Origin: CAG-826 sp964546565
GTDB lineage: Bacteria; Bacillota_I; Bacilli_A; RFN20; CAG-826
Reading direction: 5' to 3'
Assembly (NCBI GenBank): GCA_964546565.1
Contig: CAZJKC010000002.1
Span: 1-63,549, forward strand
Length of the DNA: 63,549 nucleotides
Shown here piece after piece: positions 53,261-61,878 of the stretch; positions within the stretch are counted from its first letter, which is position 1, and each line of letters starts with the position of its first letter. Made by a program: the position numbers and the translations under genes. The notes below the pieces were generated by a model. It saw nothing but the letters and a program-made list of their open reading frames with translations. It did not search any database and had not been told where the DNA came from.

Positions 53261-53932
53261 CTACTTGATTTGTTTCTTTAATTTCTTTATTTCTTTTTTA
53301 AATTTTTTCTTGCTCTTTTTAGCATTCTTTTTAGTTTTTTTCTTTTCTTTTTTAGCACTTTTTATTGCTAAATCACTTTCCGTTTCAAAAAGCGATAGTA
53401 TTTTATGAGACATGGTTTTAAATACTTCCGATTGAATAGCCATTTTCATCGCTAAATTTATTAATTCATAATCGCCCTTAACTTCTGCATCAACCTCATG
53501 TTTCATAACATCAAGGATATTTTGCACTTGCATCAAAACATATTTCATTACTTCATCATGAATGGTAGTAAAATATTGATACATTGCTTCTTTAGTAGCG
53601 TTCATCTTTCCATCTTGCCTCAATAAATAATCAATGTCATTTAAAGAAATAACCTTTTTTAATAAACAAATAATAAATAAAGAAGTTAAATGCTCACGAG
53701 TATACTTCTTTTTTATCGGGGCACTTAATAAATGCAATTTAACGTAATTATTAATCATATACCCACTGATTAAAGGCTCGTCTGGATCACTAAATAATTG
53801 TAATTTTTGTTCTAAAAAAGATAGAACTTGATCGCTATATAAATCGATATCTGGTAATTGCTCCCATGATGGAAATTGATAATTCTCTACGGCATTGAGC
53901 CATTCTTCAAATTTATTAAATCGTTCGTTCAT
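53261..53932 (-). CDS. DUF1836 protein, possible transcription regulator, with Lys-rich tail
   Basis: 223 aa from ATG 53932, which overlaps the preceding stop (ATGA). The DUF1836 core (about 20-130) has PSWEQLPDIDLYSDQVLSF, ISGYMINNYVKLHLLSAPIK and KKYTREHLTSLFIICLLK, and ends before 170. DUF1836 resembles MerR-like helix-turn-helix regulators and is found near surface genes in Firmicutes. The last 30 residues are almost pure Lys with some Ala/Ser, perhaps for nucleic-acid or membrane-surface binding. The regulated target is unknown; coupling to the polymerase-like gene is suggestive. Confidence 0.8.
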   Translation of the reverse strand: MNERFNKFEEWLNAVENYQFPSWEQLPDIDLYSDQVLSFLEQKLQLFSDPDEPLISGYMINNYVKLHLLSAPIKKKYTREHLTSLFIICLLKKVISLNDIDYLLRQDGKMNATKEAMYQYFTTIHDEVMKYVLMQVQNILDVMKHEVDAEVKGDYELINLAMKMAIQSEVFKTMSHKILSLFETESDLAIKSAKKEKKKTKKNAKKSKKKFKKEIKKLKKQIK

Positions 53933-55137
53933 TCCGCTACTACATCCTTTTCTTGAATTTGATGATATGTTTTTCCATGCATATATCCATATAAAATCAT
54001 CACTAAAAGTAAAGTTGGATCTAAAAAGCAAGGAATAATGGAATTATTATCTTTAAAAACAAATTGATCATAATTTAAATTAACATAGACGAAATAACAA
54101 ACAATAAATGATAAAAGGCATTCTTTAACAAATTTATTATCATGACCATCATGATAATACTTGTATAATTGATAAATAAGCAAACTAAATAACACCACTA
54201 AAAAAACAAAAGGAATAATTCCTCCTTGATATATAGCGTCTAAGAAGATGTTTTTAGAACTCATTTCTAATTGACGACCAAACGGATAAGTAAAAAGTCC
54301 TTTAAGTATTTCGACCGCAAAACCTAATCTTTTTATATTTTGACCTTTAATAATAATAAAAGCGACTCCACATACCAAAATAAAGCCTAGTGATAACCAA
54401 TATATGAGACGTTTTTTCTTATCCTGCGGATAAAAACGGATTAAAGCGATAACGGCACAAGCGACAAATACGGTAAATAATCCTTGCCAATAAGGCAATA
54501 AAATGAGCCCCAATATGCCCAAAACACCACACGCTAAAGCCATATGATACAACTTTGTTTTTTCTTTTTCTTTATAAAGCCATAACACATTTAATCCTGA
54601 GGCTAATAACGACATTGCATAGCCAAAAAAGGAAGTATCAACCGTATAAAAATTTAACCCTATCAGCATTTTAGCCATATGTGTTACCGTTCCACTTCGT
54701 GTCATAACATAGAAAAAACCATATTGAAATAGAGTATAAAAGACATTAATGATACCAAAGAAAAATAAAGCACCATATAAAACATAGAAAGGGTATTGTT
54801 TAAAACGTTCTCTAAAAGAAATAATATAACCGACAATAGAAGCAGACCCGCTACTACATACTAGAATTAAAGTATTCCCAATATTTAATCCCGCTTCTTT
54901 ATACAATATTGCAATAGCGAAAATATATCCGCATTGCCCAACCATCCACATGATAGATAACCAATTTAACTTATGAAATAAGTGATGATAAATTACCACA
55001 CCCAGTATAGCGAGAAGACAAATTATGACACGTGTAATTAAACTCAATGTATAAAATGTTAAAGACAAAGATAAAAACACTTCTAATGCCATAATTCCAA
55101 ATAGAAATTTTGCAAATGATTCTTCATGATTATTCAT
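53929..55137 (-). CDS. O-antigen polymerase/ligase-like membrane protein
   Basis: 402 aa from the ATG at 55137 with AAAAGGAGG; eight upstream codons lie over that site. About ten membrane helices with a large outer loop around 270-330 (KGLFTYPFGRQLEMSSKNIF), the general Wzy/WaaL topology. It lies between the GT-D gene and the DUF1836 gene in one operon, so probably it polymerises or attaches the polysaccharide. No sequence motif is specific enough to be certain. Confidence 0.65.
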   Translation of the reverse strand: MNNHEESFAKFLFGIMALEVFLSLSLTFYTLSLITRVIICLLAILGVVIYHHLFHKLNWLSIMWMVGQCGYIFAIAILYKEAGLNIGNTLILVCSSGSASIVGYIISFRERFKQYPFYVLYGALFFFGIINVFYTLFQYGFFYVMTRSGTVTHMAKMLIGLNFYTVDTSFFGYAMSLLASGLNVLWLYKEKEKTKLYHMALACGVLGILGLILLPYWQGLFTVFVACAVIALIRFYPQDKKKRLIYWLSLGFILVCGVAFIIIKGQNIKRLGFAVEILKGLFTYPFGRQLEMSSKNIFLDAIYQGGIIPFVFLVVLFSLLIYQLYKYYHDGHDNKFVKECLLSFIVCYFVYVNLNYDQFVFKDNNSIIPCFLDPTLLLVMILYGYMHGKTYHQIQEKDVVAE

Positions 55138-55154
55138 ACAGATCCTCCTTTTTT

Positions 55155-56087
55155 CTACCAATAACAGCCTTTTTCAACTTTTTCATATCCTTTAGGCTTT
55201 CGACTCGGACGTATCCAATATTCATTCATATATTGCGCAACATGATGGCGGGTTTCCCATCTTTTCCCTATAATTCCAAACATGGTAGAAGTCGCTCCTC
55301 CTGTTTGAATCGCTTGTTTACCTAATGACTTATAAATAAACGAGCATAAAGAAGAGCCATAAGCCCCAGCACCTACTAAAGCAATATCAAAATCAATCTT
55401 ACTTATTTCATTTTTCATAAAAGAAAGGGCTTCTGTCCAATTTTTAAATCTATTATCTTCTGCTTCTCCAATAGTTTGCACACATTGAAAAGTTTTTAAA
55501 TCAAAGTTCGGAATAACACCTTTAGGATATAATTTATCCATTATTCGATATTGTCTTTCTATATCTTCATCAAAGGGTGATATAATTAATACCTTTTTTC
55601 CTTTTAATGCTTGAATCCAATCGCCCCGCAATGGTTCAAACGCCTCGTATTGTATTATCTTAGCGTCAGGACATAACTTTTGATAAAAATAGTCTTCCAT
55701 ATGAATACCTGATATCCCTAATATTGAAGCATTATCAAAGGCTTTTGTAGCCTCTTTTACATATTTTGTCAATGATTCATCGTCGACAGGAAAAACACCA
55801 GCATTATTTTTTATGCTATATTTTACCGTTTCTTTATAAGTCTTTTTTAGTCCTAGCATTATCTTTTCATAATTATTAATACAAGATAATTCAACAGCAC
55901 CAAAGCGCACAGCCATAAAAGGCCTATTGCTTTCAATCATTGATTTTAATATTTCATTACTATAATCAAGAGTAATATCCTTATGATGTGCAAAACGAAC
56001 TAAGCTTCTTTTCTTACGAAAAAGGCGATATAAAAAAACATGCCAACTATTTTTTATAAAATAAATCATATATCGTCCTTTGTTCAT
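55155..56087 (-). CDS. GT-D-fold glycosyltransferase-like protein
   Basis: 310 aa. Contains the phrase PFMAVRFGAVELSCINNYEK near 52 and DIALVGAGAYGSSLCSFI near 234, then KQAIQTGGATSTMFGIIGKRW near 255; this pattern is found in the GT-D-fold transferases of lactic-acid-bacterial exopolysaccharide loci, so it probably transfers a sugar. Start at 56087 has AAGGAG; a second ATG at 56069 has AAAGGA and is possible. First gene of the three-gene operon down to 53261. Confidence 0.7.
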   Translation of the reverse strand: MNKGRYMIYFIKNSWHVFLYRLFRKKRSLVRFAHHKDITLDYSNEILKSMIESNRPFMAVRFGAVELSCINNYEKIMLGLKKTYKETVKYSIKNNAGVFPVDDESLTKYVKEATKAFDNASILGISGIHMEDYFYQKLCPDAKIIQYEAFEPLRGDWIQALKGKKVLIISPFDEDIERQYRIMDKLYPKGVIPNFDLKTFQCVQTIGEAEDNRFKNWTEALSFMKNEISKIDFDIALVGAGAYGSSLCSFIYKSLGKQAIQTGGATSTMFGIIGKRWETRHHVAQYMNEYWIRPSRKPKGYEKVEKGCYW

Positions 56088-56170
56088 CTTATCAAGCTCC
56101 TTTTTTCCTTTATTATACTCGTAATAAAGGTATTAAGCAAAACGCATTCATATAATGACTAAGTGATAAA

Positions 56171-56213
56171 ATGAAAAGGTTCAATACTTTTTATATCAAA
56201 CCTTTTTTAGATA
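56171..56213 (-). terminator. Terminator-like hairpin after ATPase gene
   Basis: An 8-bp stem AAAAGGTT/AACCTTTT (56174-56181, 56199-56206) with additional weak pairs is followed by a T-rich stretch on the minus strand. Confidence 0.5.
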
Positions 56214-56228
56214 ATTTCTAAACTATAT

Positions 56229-57458
56229 TTAAGATAAAAGCCAATCTAATAAATAAAGAACCTTAATACCATCATAAGAAGTTATATAATCTCTATCCAT
56301 TGATAAAACAATTTTTTTATAATTGTCTTTTATCATTTTTAATGGCTTAAGTTCTCTTTCACGAGTTTCTTGAGATAGCATACTTTCAGTCACTTGAATA
56401 TAAATTCTTTCATTCGTTTTTTCAGCAACAAAGTCAATTTCCATCTCGCCAACTTTACCGATATAAACTCGATAATCTCGTCTTATCAATTCTAAAAAGA
56501 CAATATTTTCAATAATGTGACCACGTTCCGCATCACGATAACCTAAAAGTATATTACGAAAGCCCATATCAATTATATAATTCTTACCAAGCGTTTTTAA
56601 AAGTTGTTTTCCCTTAACATCATATCTACCGACTGATAAAAAAATAAAAGCTCTTTGCAACATGGAAATATATTTATCAACTGTTTTTCCTGCAATATTC
56701 TTATCTTTCACTTTTGGAATATCTCCTTCATTAGAAAGGATATTTCCTATATTGTTAGGAGAAGTTATATTACCTATATTTGAACAAAGAAACCTCGTTA
56801 TTTTATCAAGCGTACGCTGATCAACTTGATTATTTCGTTGTAAGATATCTCGTAAAATAACAGTGGAATAAATCCCTTCAAGAGCTTGATTACTACGTGC
56901 TTCATTAAATTGGTATTCTCTTAAAATAGGCATACCCCCAAATTGTACATATTTTTGAAATTTTTCTTCTAAAGTCATTGGTGATTCAAAATCATAAAAT
57001 AGCAAAAATTCCTTAAAAGACAATGGTAAAATGCGGATTTCAACATATCTTCCTGATAGAAGCGTTGATAATTCTGTTGATAATAAATAAGCATTAGAAC
57101 CGGTAATATAAATATCAACATCATAATCTAAACGAAATGACTCAATAGCTTTTTCCCAATGTTCGACCATTTGTATTTCGTCAAATAACAAATATGTTTT
57201 CGTTTCTTTAGAAATCAAGTTACTAATAAAATCATAAAGGTCAAGATAATTCATTATATGTCGATATCGTAAAGACTCTAAATTCATATGAATTATTTGA
57301 CATTCTTCTACTTCATTATTTAAAAGATATTGATGAAACAATTCTAAAAGAGATGATTTTCCGCTCCTTCTAATACCCGTAACAATTTTAACTAAATCAA
57401 CATCTTTATTTTCAATAAGTTGCGTTAAATACAAAGGTCGATTAACAAGTTTAGACAT
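56229..57458 (-). CDS. AAA-family ATPase with DUF4143-type C-terminal domain
   Basis: 409 aa from the ATG at 57458 with AAAAGGAG; the longer frame from 57512 has no ribosome site. Walker A TGIRRSGKSSLLELF near 28, Walker B LLFDEIQMVEHW near 91, then YITGSNAYLLS and LSGRYVEIRILPLSFKEF. The C-terminal part has GKQLLKTLGKNYIIDMGFRN, IENIVFLELIRRDY and GEMEIDFVAEK near 339. It is closest in layout to the protein encoded at 9148. Palindromic repeats lie upstream. Function of the family is unknown. Confidence 0.9.
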   Translation of the reverse strand: MSKLVNRPLYLTQLIENKDVDLVKIVTGIRRSGKSSLLELFHQYLLNNEVEECQIIHMNLESLRYRHIMNYLDLYDFISNLISKETKTYLLFDEIQMVEHWEKAIESFRLDYDVDIYITGSNAYLLSTELSTLLSGRYVEIRILPLSFKEFLLFYDFESPMTLEEKFQKYVQFGGMPILREYQFNEARSNQALEGIYSTVILRDILQRNNQVDQRTLDKITRFLCSNIGNITSPNNIGNILSNEGDIPKVKDKNIAGKTVDKYISMLQRAFIFLSVGRYDVKGKQLLKTLGKNYIIDMGFRNILLGYRDAERGHIIENIVFLELIRRDYRVYIGKVGEMEIDFVAEKTNERIYIQVTESMLSQETRERELKPLKMIKDNYKKIVLSMDRDYITSYDGIKVLYLLDWLLS

Positions 57459-57526
57459 AAAATAGCTCCTTTTTTCTATTATAATTAAACCAAAGAAAAA
57501 CAATAATGTCAATATTTTATGAAATT

Positions 57527-57581
57527 GAAGTCAGAAACTTCATTTTTTTTAATAGTTTCTAACTACAAAGTCGGAAACTTT
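57527..57581 (-). repeat. Three short palindromes upstream of ATPase
   Basis: GAAGTCAGAAACTTC (57527-57541), TAGTTTCTAACTA (57553-57565) and AAAGTCGGAAACTTT (57567-57581) each have 4-5 bp arms around a 5-bp centre. The third shares AAGTCGG with the 38-bp repeats at 9097 and 10452. They lie in the 130 bp between the ATPase start and the neighbouring stop, so they probably act as its operator. Confidence 0.65.
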
Positions 57582-57589
57582 TACATGTT

Positions 57590-58741
57590 TTAATAATCAA
57601 TGTATTTAAATATCTTTTCCTTGAGTTCCTTAAAAGAAGAATAGTCGATATGACAAGGCACATTTTGTTGACTTATCATATTAGATTTCAATGTTCGCAT
57701 TCGTTTATCGAAAAAAGAAGGCAATATATTGTGGTCAATCATTTGTTCATCATCTTTAAAGACAACATGTATATGATCATTACGATGAAAAATATCGAGC
57801 AATCGCGCATCATATGTTGAAAAATAAAACAACGCTCCTTTTCGATTCATTCTCTTATCTAAAAACAAATTAATAACGCTTATCACCGTTTCATGTTGCA
57901 AATAATCTTCCAACCCATCAATCATTAATAAACCGCCTAGCTTTAATGTTAAATAAGCCGATAAATAAACTAGAAGACCGCGAATTGTTCCTAACGATAA
58001 ATATGTTACTAAAAGCTCATTTTTTAAAGCAACTTTTTTATGACCATTACCATAAATAATCATCAGTTCATCATTCGATATTTTTTTAAAATTTACAATA
58101 TCTAGACCAAAAAAATGACAAACACTTAAAACGATATCTTTATTAATATAATCTAAATAATGATTTATAATTTTCATCATCTTAACTTTAGAATTATCTT
58201 TTAAAGAAATAACATAAGGCATTTTAAAATCAAAAGAAGACATCATCGATTTTGTTCCCGTCAATGATTGGCATTCAATAGGAACACGTACATATCTTCC
58301 ATTCCATAATTTATCAGTATTTTGAATATTAACATTTTTAACAAACAATTCTTGATTTTTTATTAATACGCGATTCTCACTTTGCATCATTTTAATAAAA
58401 CTTGGTGGAAATAATTCACATCGGTAACGATAAACCTTTATAGAATTCGTAAAGAAAATTGAAAGTGTTATCTTCTCTTGGCTAAAATCTTCCGGATGAT
58501 ATAAGATGTTATCTTCATTTAAACAGGCAATACATAAATCTATTAATGAGATAATCGATGATTTGCCACATCCATGACTTCCCATAAAGACTTGACATAT
58601 CGGAATGAACAATTTATCCCCAATTTGTAGCAATTCTGCATCATTGCTGGCTTTTGTAATCGATTGAGTGGTCAAAAAGTCAATCGTAAAATTGTCTTTT
58701 AGCCTTCGAAATCCCGTTACGATTATTTTTAAAATATGCAT
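57590..58741 (-). CDS. AAA_15/21-like ATP-binding protein
   Basis: 383 aa. An ABC-type ATPase of the RecF/OLD-like class: FMGSHGCGKSSIISLIDL near 53 (Walker A), the Walker B LLMIDGLEDYLQHE near 305, then YFSTYDARLLDIF as the H-loop-like STH region (here STYD). No TOPRIM or other nuclease domain follows. Many such lone ATPases belong to phage defence or restriction modules, but nothing next to it confirms that. There is no clear Shine-Dalgarno upstream of the ATG. Confidence 0.75.
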   Translation of the reverse strand: MHILKIIVTGFRRLKDNFTIDFLTTQSITKASNDAELLQIGDKLFIPICQVFMGSHGCGKSSIISLIDLCIACLNEDNILYHPEDFSQEKITLSIFFTNSIKVYRYRCELFPPSFIKMMQSENRVLIKNQELFVKNVNIQNTDKLWNGRYVRVPIECQSLTGTKSMMSSFDFKMPYVISLKDNSKVKMMKIINHYLDYINKDIVLSVCHFFGLDIVNFKKISNDELMIIYGNGHKKVALKNELLVTYLSLGTIRGLLVYLSAYLTLKLGGLLMIDGLEDYLQHETVISVINLFLDKRMNRKGALFYFSTYDARLLDIFHRNDHIHVVFKDDEQMIDHNILPSFFDKRMRTLKSNMISQQNVPCHIDYSSFKELKEKIFKYIDY

Positions 58742-58795
58742 GATAATTACGAAATGCTAAACGATTATTTTCAACACTATAAAGATTAACGTAGC

Positions 58796-58824
58796 CAAAA
58801 ATAAAAGAACCTTTATGGTTCTTT
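58796..58824 (-). terminator. pepT terminator
   Basis: A perfect 8-bp stem AAAGAACC/GGTTCTTT (58804-58811, 58817-58824) with a 5-nt loop is followed by T-rich sequence on the minus strand. Confidence 0.85.
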
Positions 58825-58836
58825 ACTATCAGTTTA

Positions 58837-60045
58837 TTAATCATGGATTATTTCATTTAACATTTGTAAGATAACGTCAATTATTTTTTCAAAATCTTCA
58901 ATATCTAAATACTCTAATGGACCATGAAAATTTTCGCCACCTGTACCTAAATTAGGACAGGGAATGCCTTCAAATGATAATCTTGCCCCATCCGTACCAC
59001 CACGAATTGGTATCTCTTTAGGATTTAAATTATGGGCTTTAAAGGCCTTTTTAACAATTGTAATTAATTCGGGTTGTTTCATTATTTCCGACTTCATATT
59101 GTAATAACTATCTTCTATTACAACATCAACAATCGCCCCATATTGTTGATTAATTTCATCAACAATTTTCAAAAAATAAGCTTTCTTTTTTTCAAACTCT
59201 TGACGATCATGGTCACGAATAATAAACGACATGTTAGCGCATGCAACATTTCCTGACATATTTGTCAAATGGTAAAAGCCTTCATAATTCTCAGTATGTT
59301 CTGGTCGTTCTTGCATAGGTAGCTTCATAAATAATTCCATAGCCACAATTTGTGCATTAATCATTTTATCTTTAGCCGACCCCGGATGAATACTTTTACC
59401 ATGAACAGTTACTTTAACACTTGCAGCATTAAAAGTTTCATAATTAATTTCATTGATGTCCCCGCCATCAACAGTATAAGTATAAGCATCTTTAGCGACC
59501 TTTTTATACCATTCATAATTAAAATGATCCGTTCCTCTTCCGACTTCTTCATCCGGTGTAAAACACACTACGACATTAGGATATACTCCATCATGTGTTA
59601 AAACGTACTCCACTACCGCCATGATAATAGCAATTCCTGATTTATCATCTGCGCCTAAAAGAGTAGTCCCATCGGTCACAATTAGATGATGCCCTATTTT
59701 ATCTTTTAAATCTTCTTTTGATAATTTTAAGCCATTACCGATTTCAATATCATCACCCAATACTTCAACAATACGCGGATGAATATTATTCCCAGGAGCA
59801 TCAGGAGAAGTATCCATATGCGATATTAAACCAATGGTTTTTTCACTTTTAGCCTTACTTTCAAGATAAGCATAAACATATCCATATTCATCCATAAAAG
59901 CATTTTCTATGCCTAAATCATGTAATTCTTGTACCAAGTATTTAGCTAATTCTTTTTGTTTTAGCGAACTAGGAAATGTCGTGGAATCTTCATCTGATTG
60001 AGTGTCAAATGTTACATATTTTAAAAATCTATCGATCGCTTTCAT
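58837..60045 (-). CDS. pepT: Peptidase T (tripeptide aminopeptidase)
   Basis: 402 aa. An M20B di-zinc peptidase that removes the N-terminal residue of tripeptides. Metal and catalytic residues lie in LISHMDTSPDAPG near 74, LLGADDKSGIA near 138, CFTPDEEVGRGTDHF near 170 and VDGGD near 196; HGKSIHPGSAKDKMINA near 214 and RGGTDGARLSFEGIPCPNLG near 350 complete the family pattern. Monocistronic with its own terminator. Confidence 0.97.
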   Translation of the reverse strand: MKAIDRFLKYVTFDTQSDEDSTTFPSSLKQKELAKYLVQELHDLGIENAFMDEYGYVYAYLESKAKSEKTIGLISHMDTSPDAPGNNIHPRIVEVLGDDIEIGNGLKLSKEDLKDKIGHHLIVTDGTTLLGADDKSGIAIIMAVVEYVLTHDGVYPNVVVCFTPDEEVGRGTDHFNYEWYKKVAKDAYTYTVDGGDINEINYETFNAASVKVTVHGKSIHPGSAKDKMINAQIVAMELFMKLPMQERPEHTENYEGFYHLTNMSGNVACANMSFIIRDHDRQEFEKKKAYFLKIVDEINQQYGAIVDVVIEDSYYNMKSEIMKQPELITIVKKAFKAHNLNPKEIPIRGGTDGARLSFEGIPCPNLGTGGENFHGPLEYLDIEDFEKIIDVILQMLNEIIHD

Positions 60046-60103
60046 TATTAATCACCTACCACCGCTATTGTATAACGGAATAAAAACAATTTCAAAGGAT
60101 ATT

Positions 60104-61291
60104 CTATCGACATTGAGCTGCTTTAATAGCGCTAGCCCAAGCCCACATTAAGTTATAGCCGCCACACAAGCCATCGTTATCTAATACTTCACCGATAAAA
60201 AAGACATTTTTTTCTTTTAAAGATTGAAATTTATCATCAATATTAGTTAAGGATAGACCACCTATTGTCACTTGTGACTGCGAAAAAGGATACAATTCTT
60301 GGAATGTAAAAGTTAATTTTTTCATCATATGGACAACTCGTTTTAATTCTTCATCACTCTTTTTACCTTTGGTTTTCGTTATTTTTTCAATATATCGAGC
60401 TAATAAAGAAGGTAATGATCCATCTAAATAAGGATACCCATTATTTGTTTTCTCAATAAAAGATTGAAATAAGGATTGTTCATCAAATTCCGGAAATAAA
60501 TCTAACACAATAAAATATTTATCATCATATTGATTGTTTCGTGCAATTATGGAGCTAGCATTCATAATGACAATACCGCCTAAACCATCTTTTTTAAACT
60601 GGACTTCCCCTTTTTCTTGAAATAAACAACCTTTCTTTTGTGAAATTAAACATACTTCAGCTTTAATTCTTAATCCAAAAAGAGAAGATATATCTTCTTG
60701 AACCTTGATTGGCGTTAATCCGGGAAGGCAGTTATTAATAAAATAATGATGTTGCTTAGCAATAGAAAAAAATACGCCATTACTTCCAAGAGCGGGTGAA
60801 GACGCTCCTCCAGTAGCCACCACAAGACGATCAACAATCATCGTACTATGATCATCCATAATTAAATTAATCTTTTCTCCCTGATTTAAATAATCGGTAA
60901 GAGCGGATTTTAATAACACTTTGATTTGATATTTTTTGAGCCAAAAATTAAATATTTCCACAACGGTCTTGGCATTTTCACTACGCGGATAATATCGTCC
61001 TTCTTCATTTCGTAAATCTAGACCTAAATCATGAAAAACTGACGCAAGAAATAAAAAATCAAATTTTGAAAATAAGGCCTGCGCTTTTTGGTAATCACGA
61101 TATTTTGCATATAATTCATCTTTTTCACAATCATTTAAAAGATTGCACCGCCCATTTCCAGTTGCTAAAACCTTTTTCCCAATTTGATTTTCTTTTTCAA
61201 TAATTATTACTTCATCATCAGGATAATATTTCTTACGCATAATAGAGTACATCATCCCCGATGCTCCTGCACCAATAACGGCAATTTTCAT
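60104..61291 (-). CDS. BaiN/HI0933-family NAD(P)/FAD flavoprotein
   Basis: 395 aa. An FAD-dependent oxidoreductase of the HI0933 family. The dinucleotide fold AVIGAGASGMMYSIM opens it, GKKVLATGNGRCNLLN near 38 is diagnostic, VDRLVVATGGASSPALGSNG near 153 follows, and LCGGYNLMWAWASAIKAA ends it. The natural substrate of most members is unknown. Upstream of pepT by 58 bp, perhaps co-transcribed with it. Confidence 0.92.
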   Translation of the reverse strand: MKIAVIGAGASGMMYSIMRKKYYPDDEVIIIEKENQIGKKVLATGNGRCNLLNDCEKDELYAKYRDYQKAQALFSKFDFLFLASVFHDLGLDLRNEEGRYYPRSENAKTVVEIFNFWLKKYQIKVLLKSALTDYLNQGEKINLIMDDHSTMIVDRLVVATGGASSPALGSNGVFFSIAKQHHYFINNCLPGLTPIKVQEDISSLFGLRIKAEVCLISQKKGCLFQEKGEVQFKKDGLGGIVIMNASSIIARNNQYDDKYFIVLDLFPEFDEQSLFQSFIEKTNNGYPYLDGSLPSLLARYIEKITKTKGKKSDEELKRVVHMMKKLTFTFQELYPFSQSQVTIGGLSLTNIDDKFQSLKEKNVFFIGEVLDNDGLCGGYNLMWAWASAIKAAQCR

Positions 61292-61392
61292 AATGCCCTC
61301 CTAAATAAGTATACCTTTTATAAAAGTTAATAACTTTTCTTTTATTTTATCGCATCACACTTCTTTTTAAAAGGAAACCAAAAAGAAGTATT

Positions 61393-61878
61393 TTAATTTC
61401 GATTAATAATTTTCCATGCTTCAATTAATTTTTCTAATGACCAAGCAGCATTCGCCGCACTAGTGGAAGGTACCAAAACGGCCATATGTAATAAATGCGG
61501 AAAATGCTTAACAAATAATGAATAAGCCTTTTTCCCATTTAATATTATCTTTTTTATTGGATAACATCTAACAAGATGATCAATATCAAGCAGAGAAGTA
61601 TTCTTGATTGTGGCATCAGAAGACCCTTTAATTTCACATGATTCTATAACATCATAAAGACCTATATGATGCTTTACTAATATTCTTTTCTTATCATCAA
61701 GGCTCATCCGATATAAATCCGGCTCATTTAAAAGTACTTCTAACACTCGATAAAATCTATTTTGAGGATGCATATAATAAAATCCTTGTTTGCGTGATTC
61801 AACTGAAGGAAAACTACCGAGTATCAAATAATAAGTATCATCATTAATAAAGGCTCCAAACTCATGATTAACTATCAT
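61393..61878 (-). CDS. DNA-deoxyinosine (hypoxanthine) glycosylase, UDG superfamily
   Basis: 161 aa. It removes hypoxanthine or related deaminated bases from DNA. LILGSFPSVESRKQGFYYMHPQNRFYRVL near 18-46 contains the family motifs GSFPS and FYYxHPQNRFW/Y; the C-terminal PSTSAANAAWS near 136 is the second motif. ATG overlaps the stop of the OLD-like ATPase gene by 4 bp, so the two are coupled. Confidence 0.88.
   Translation of the reverse strand: MIVNHEFGAFINDDTYYLILGSFPSVESRKQGFYYMHPQNRFYRVLEVLLNEPDLYRMSLDDKKRILVKHHIGLYDVIESCEIKGSSDATIKNTSLLDIDHLVRCYPIKKIILNGKKAYSLFVKHFPHLLHMAVLVPSTSAANAAWSLEKLIEAWKIINRN

Noticed and set aside
61345..61392. CTTCTTTTT/AAAAAGAAG inverted repeat as terminator
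   Set aside because: The stem is only A/T-rich with no T tract in the transcribed direction after the stem.
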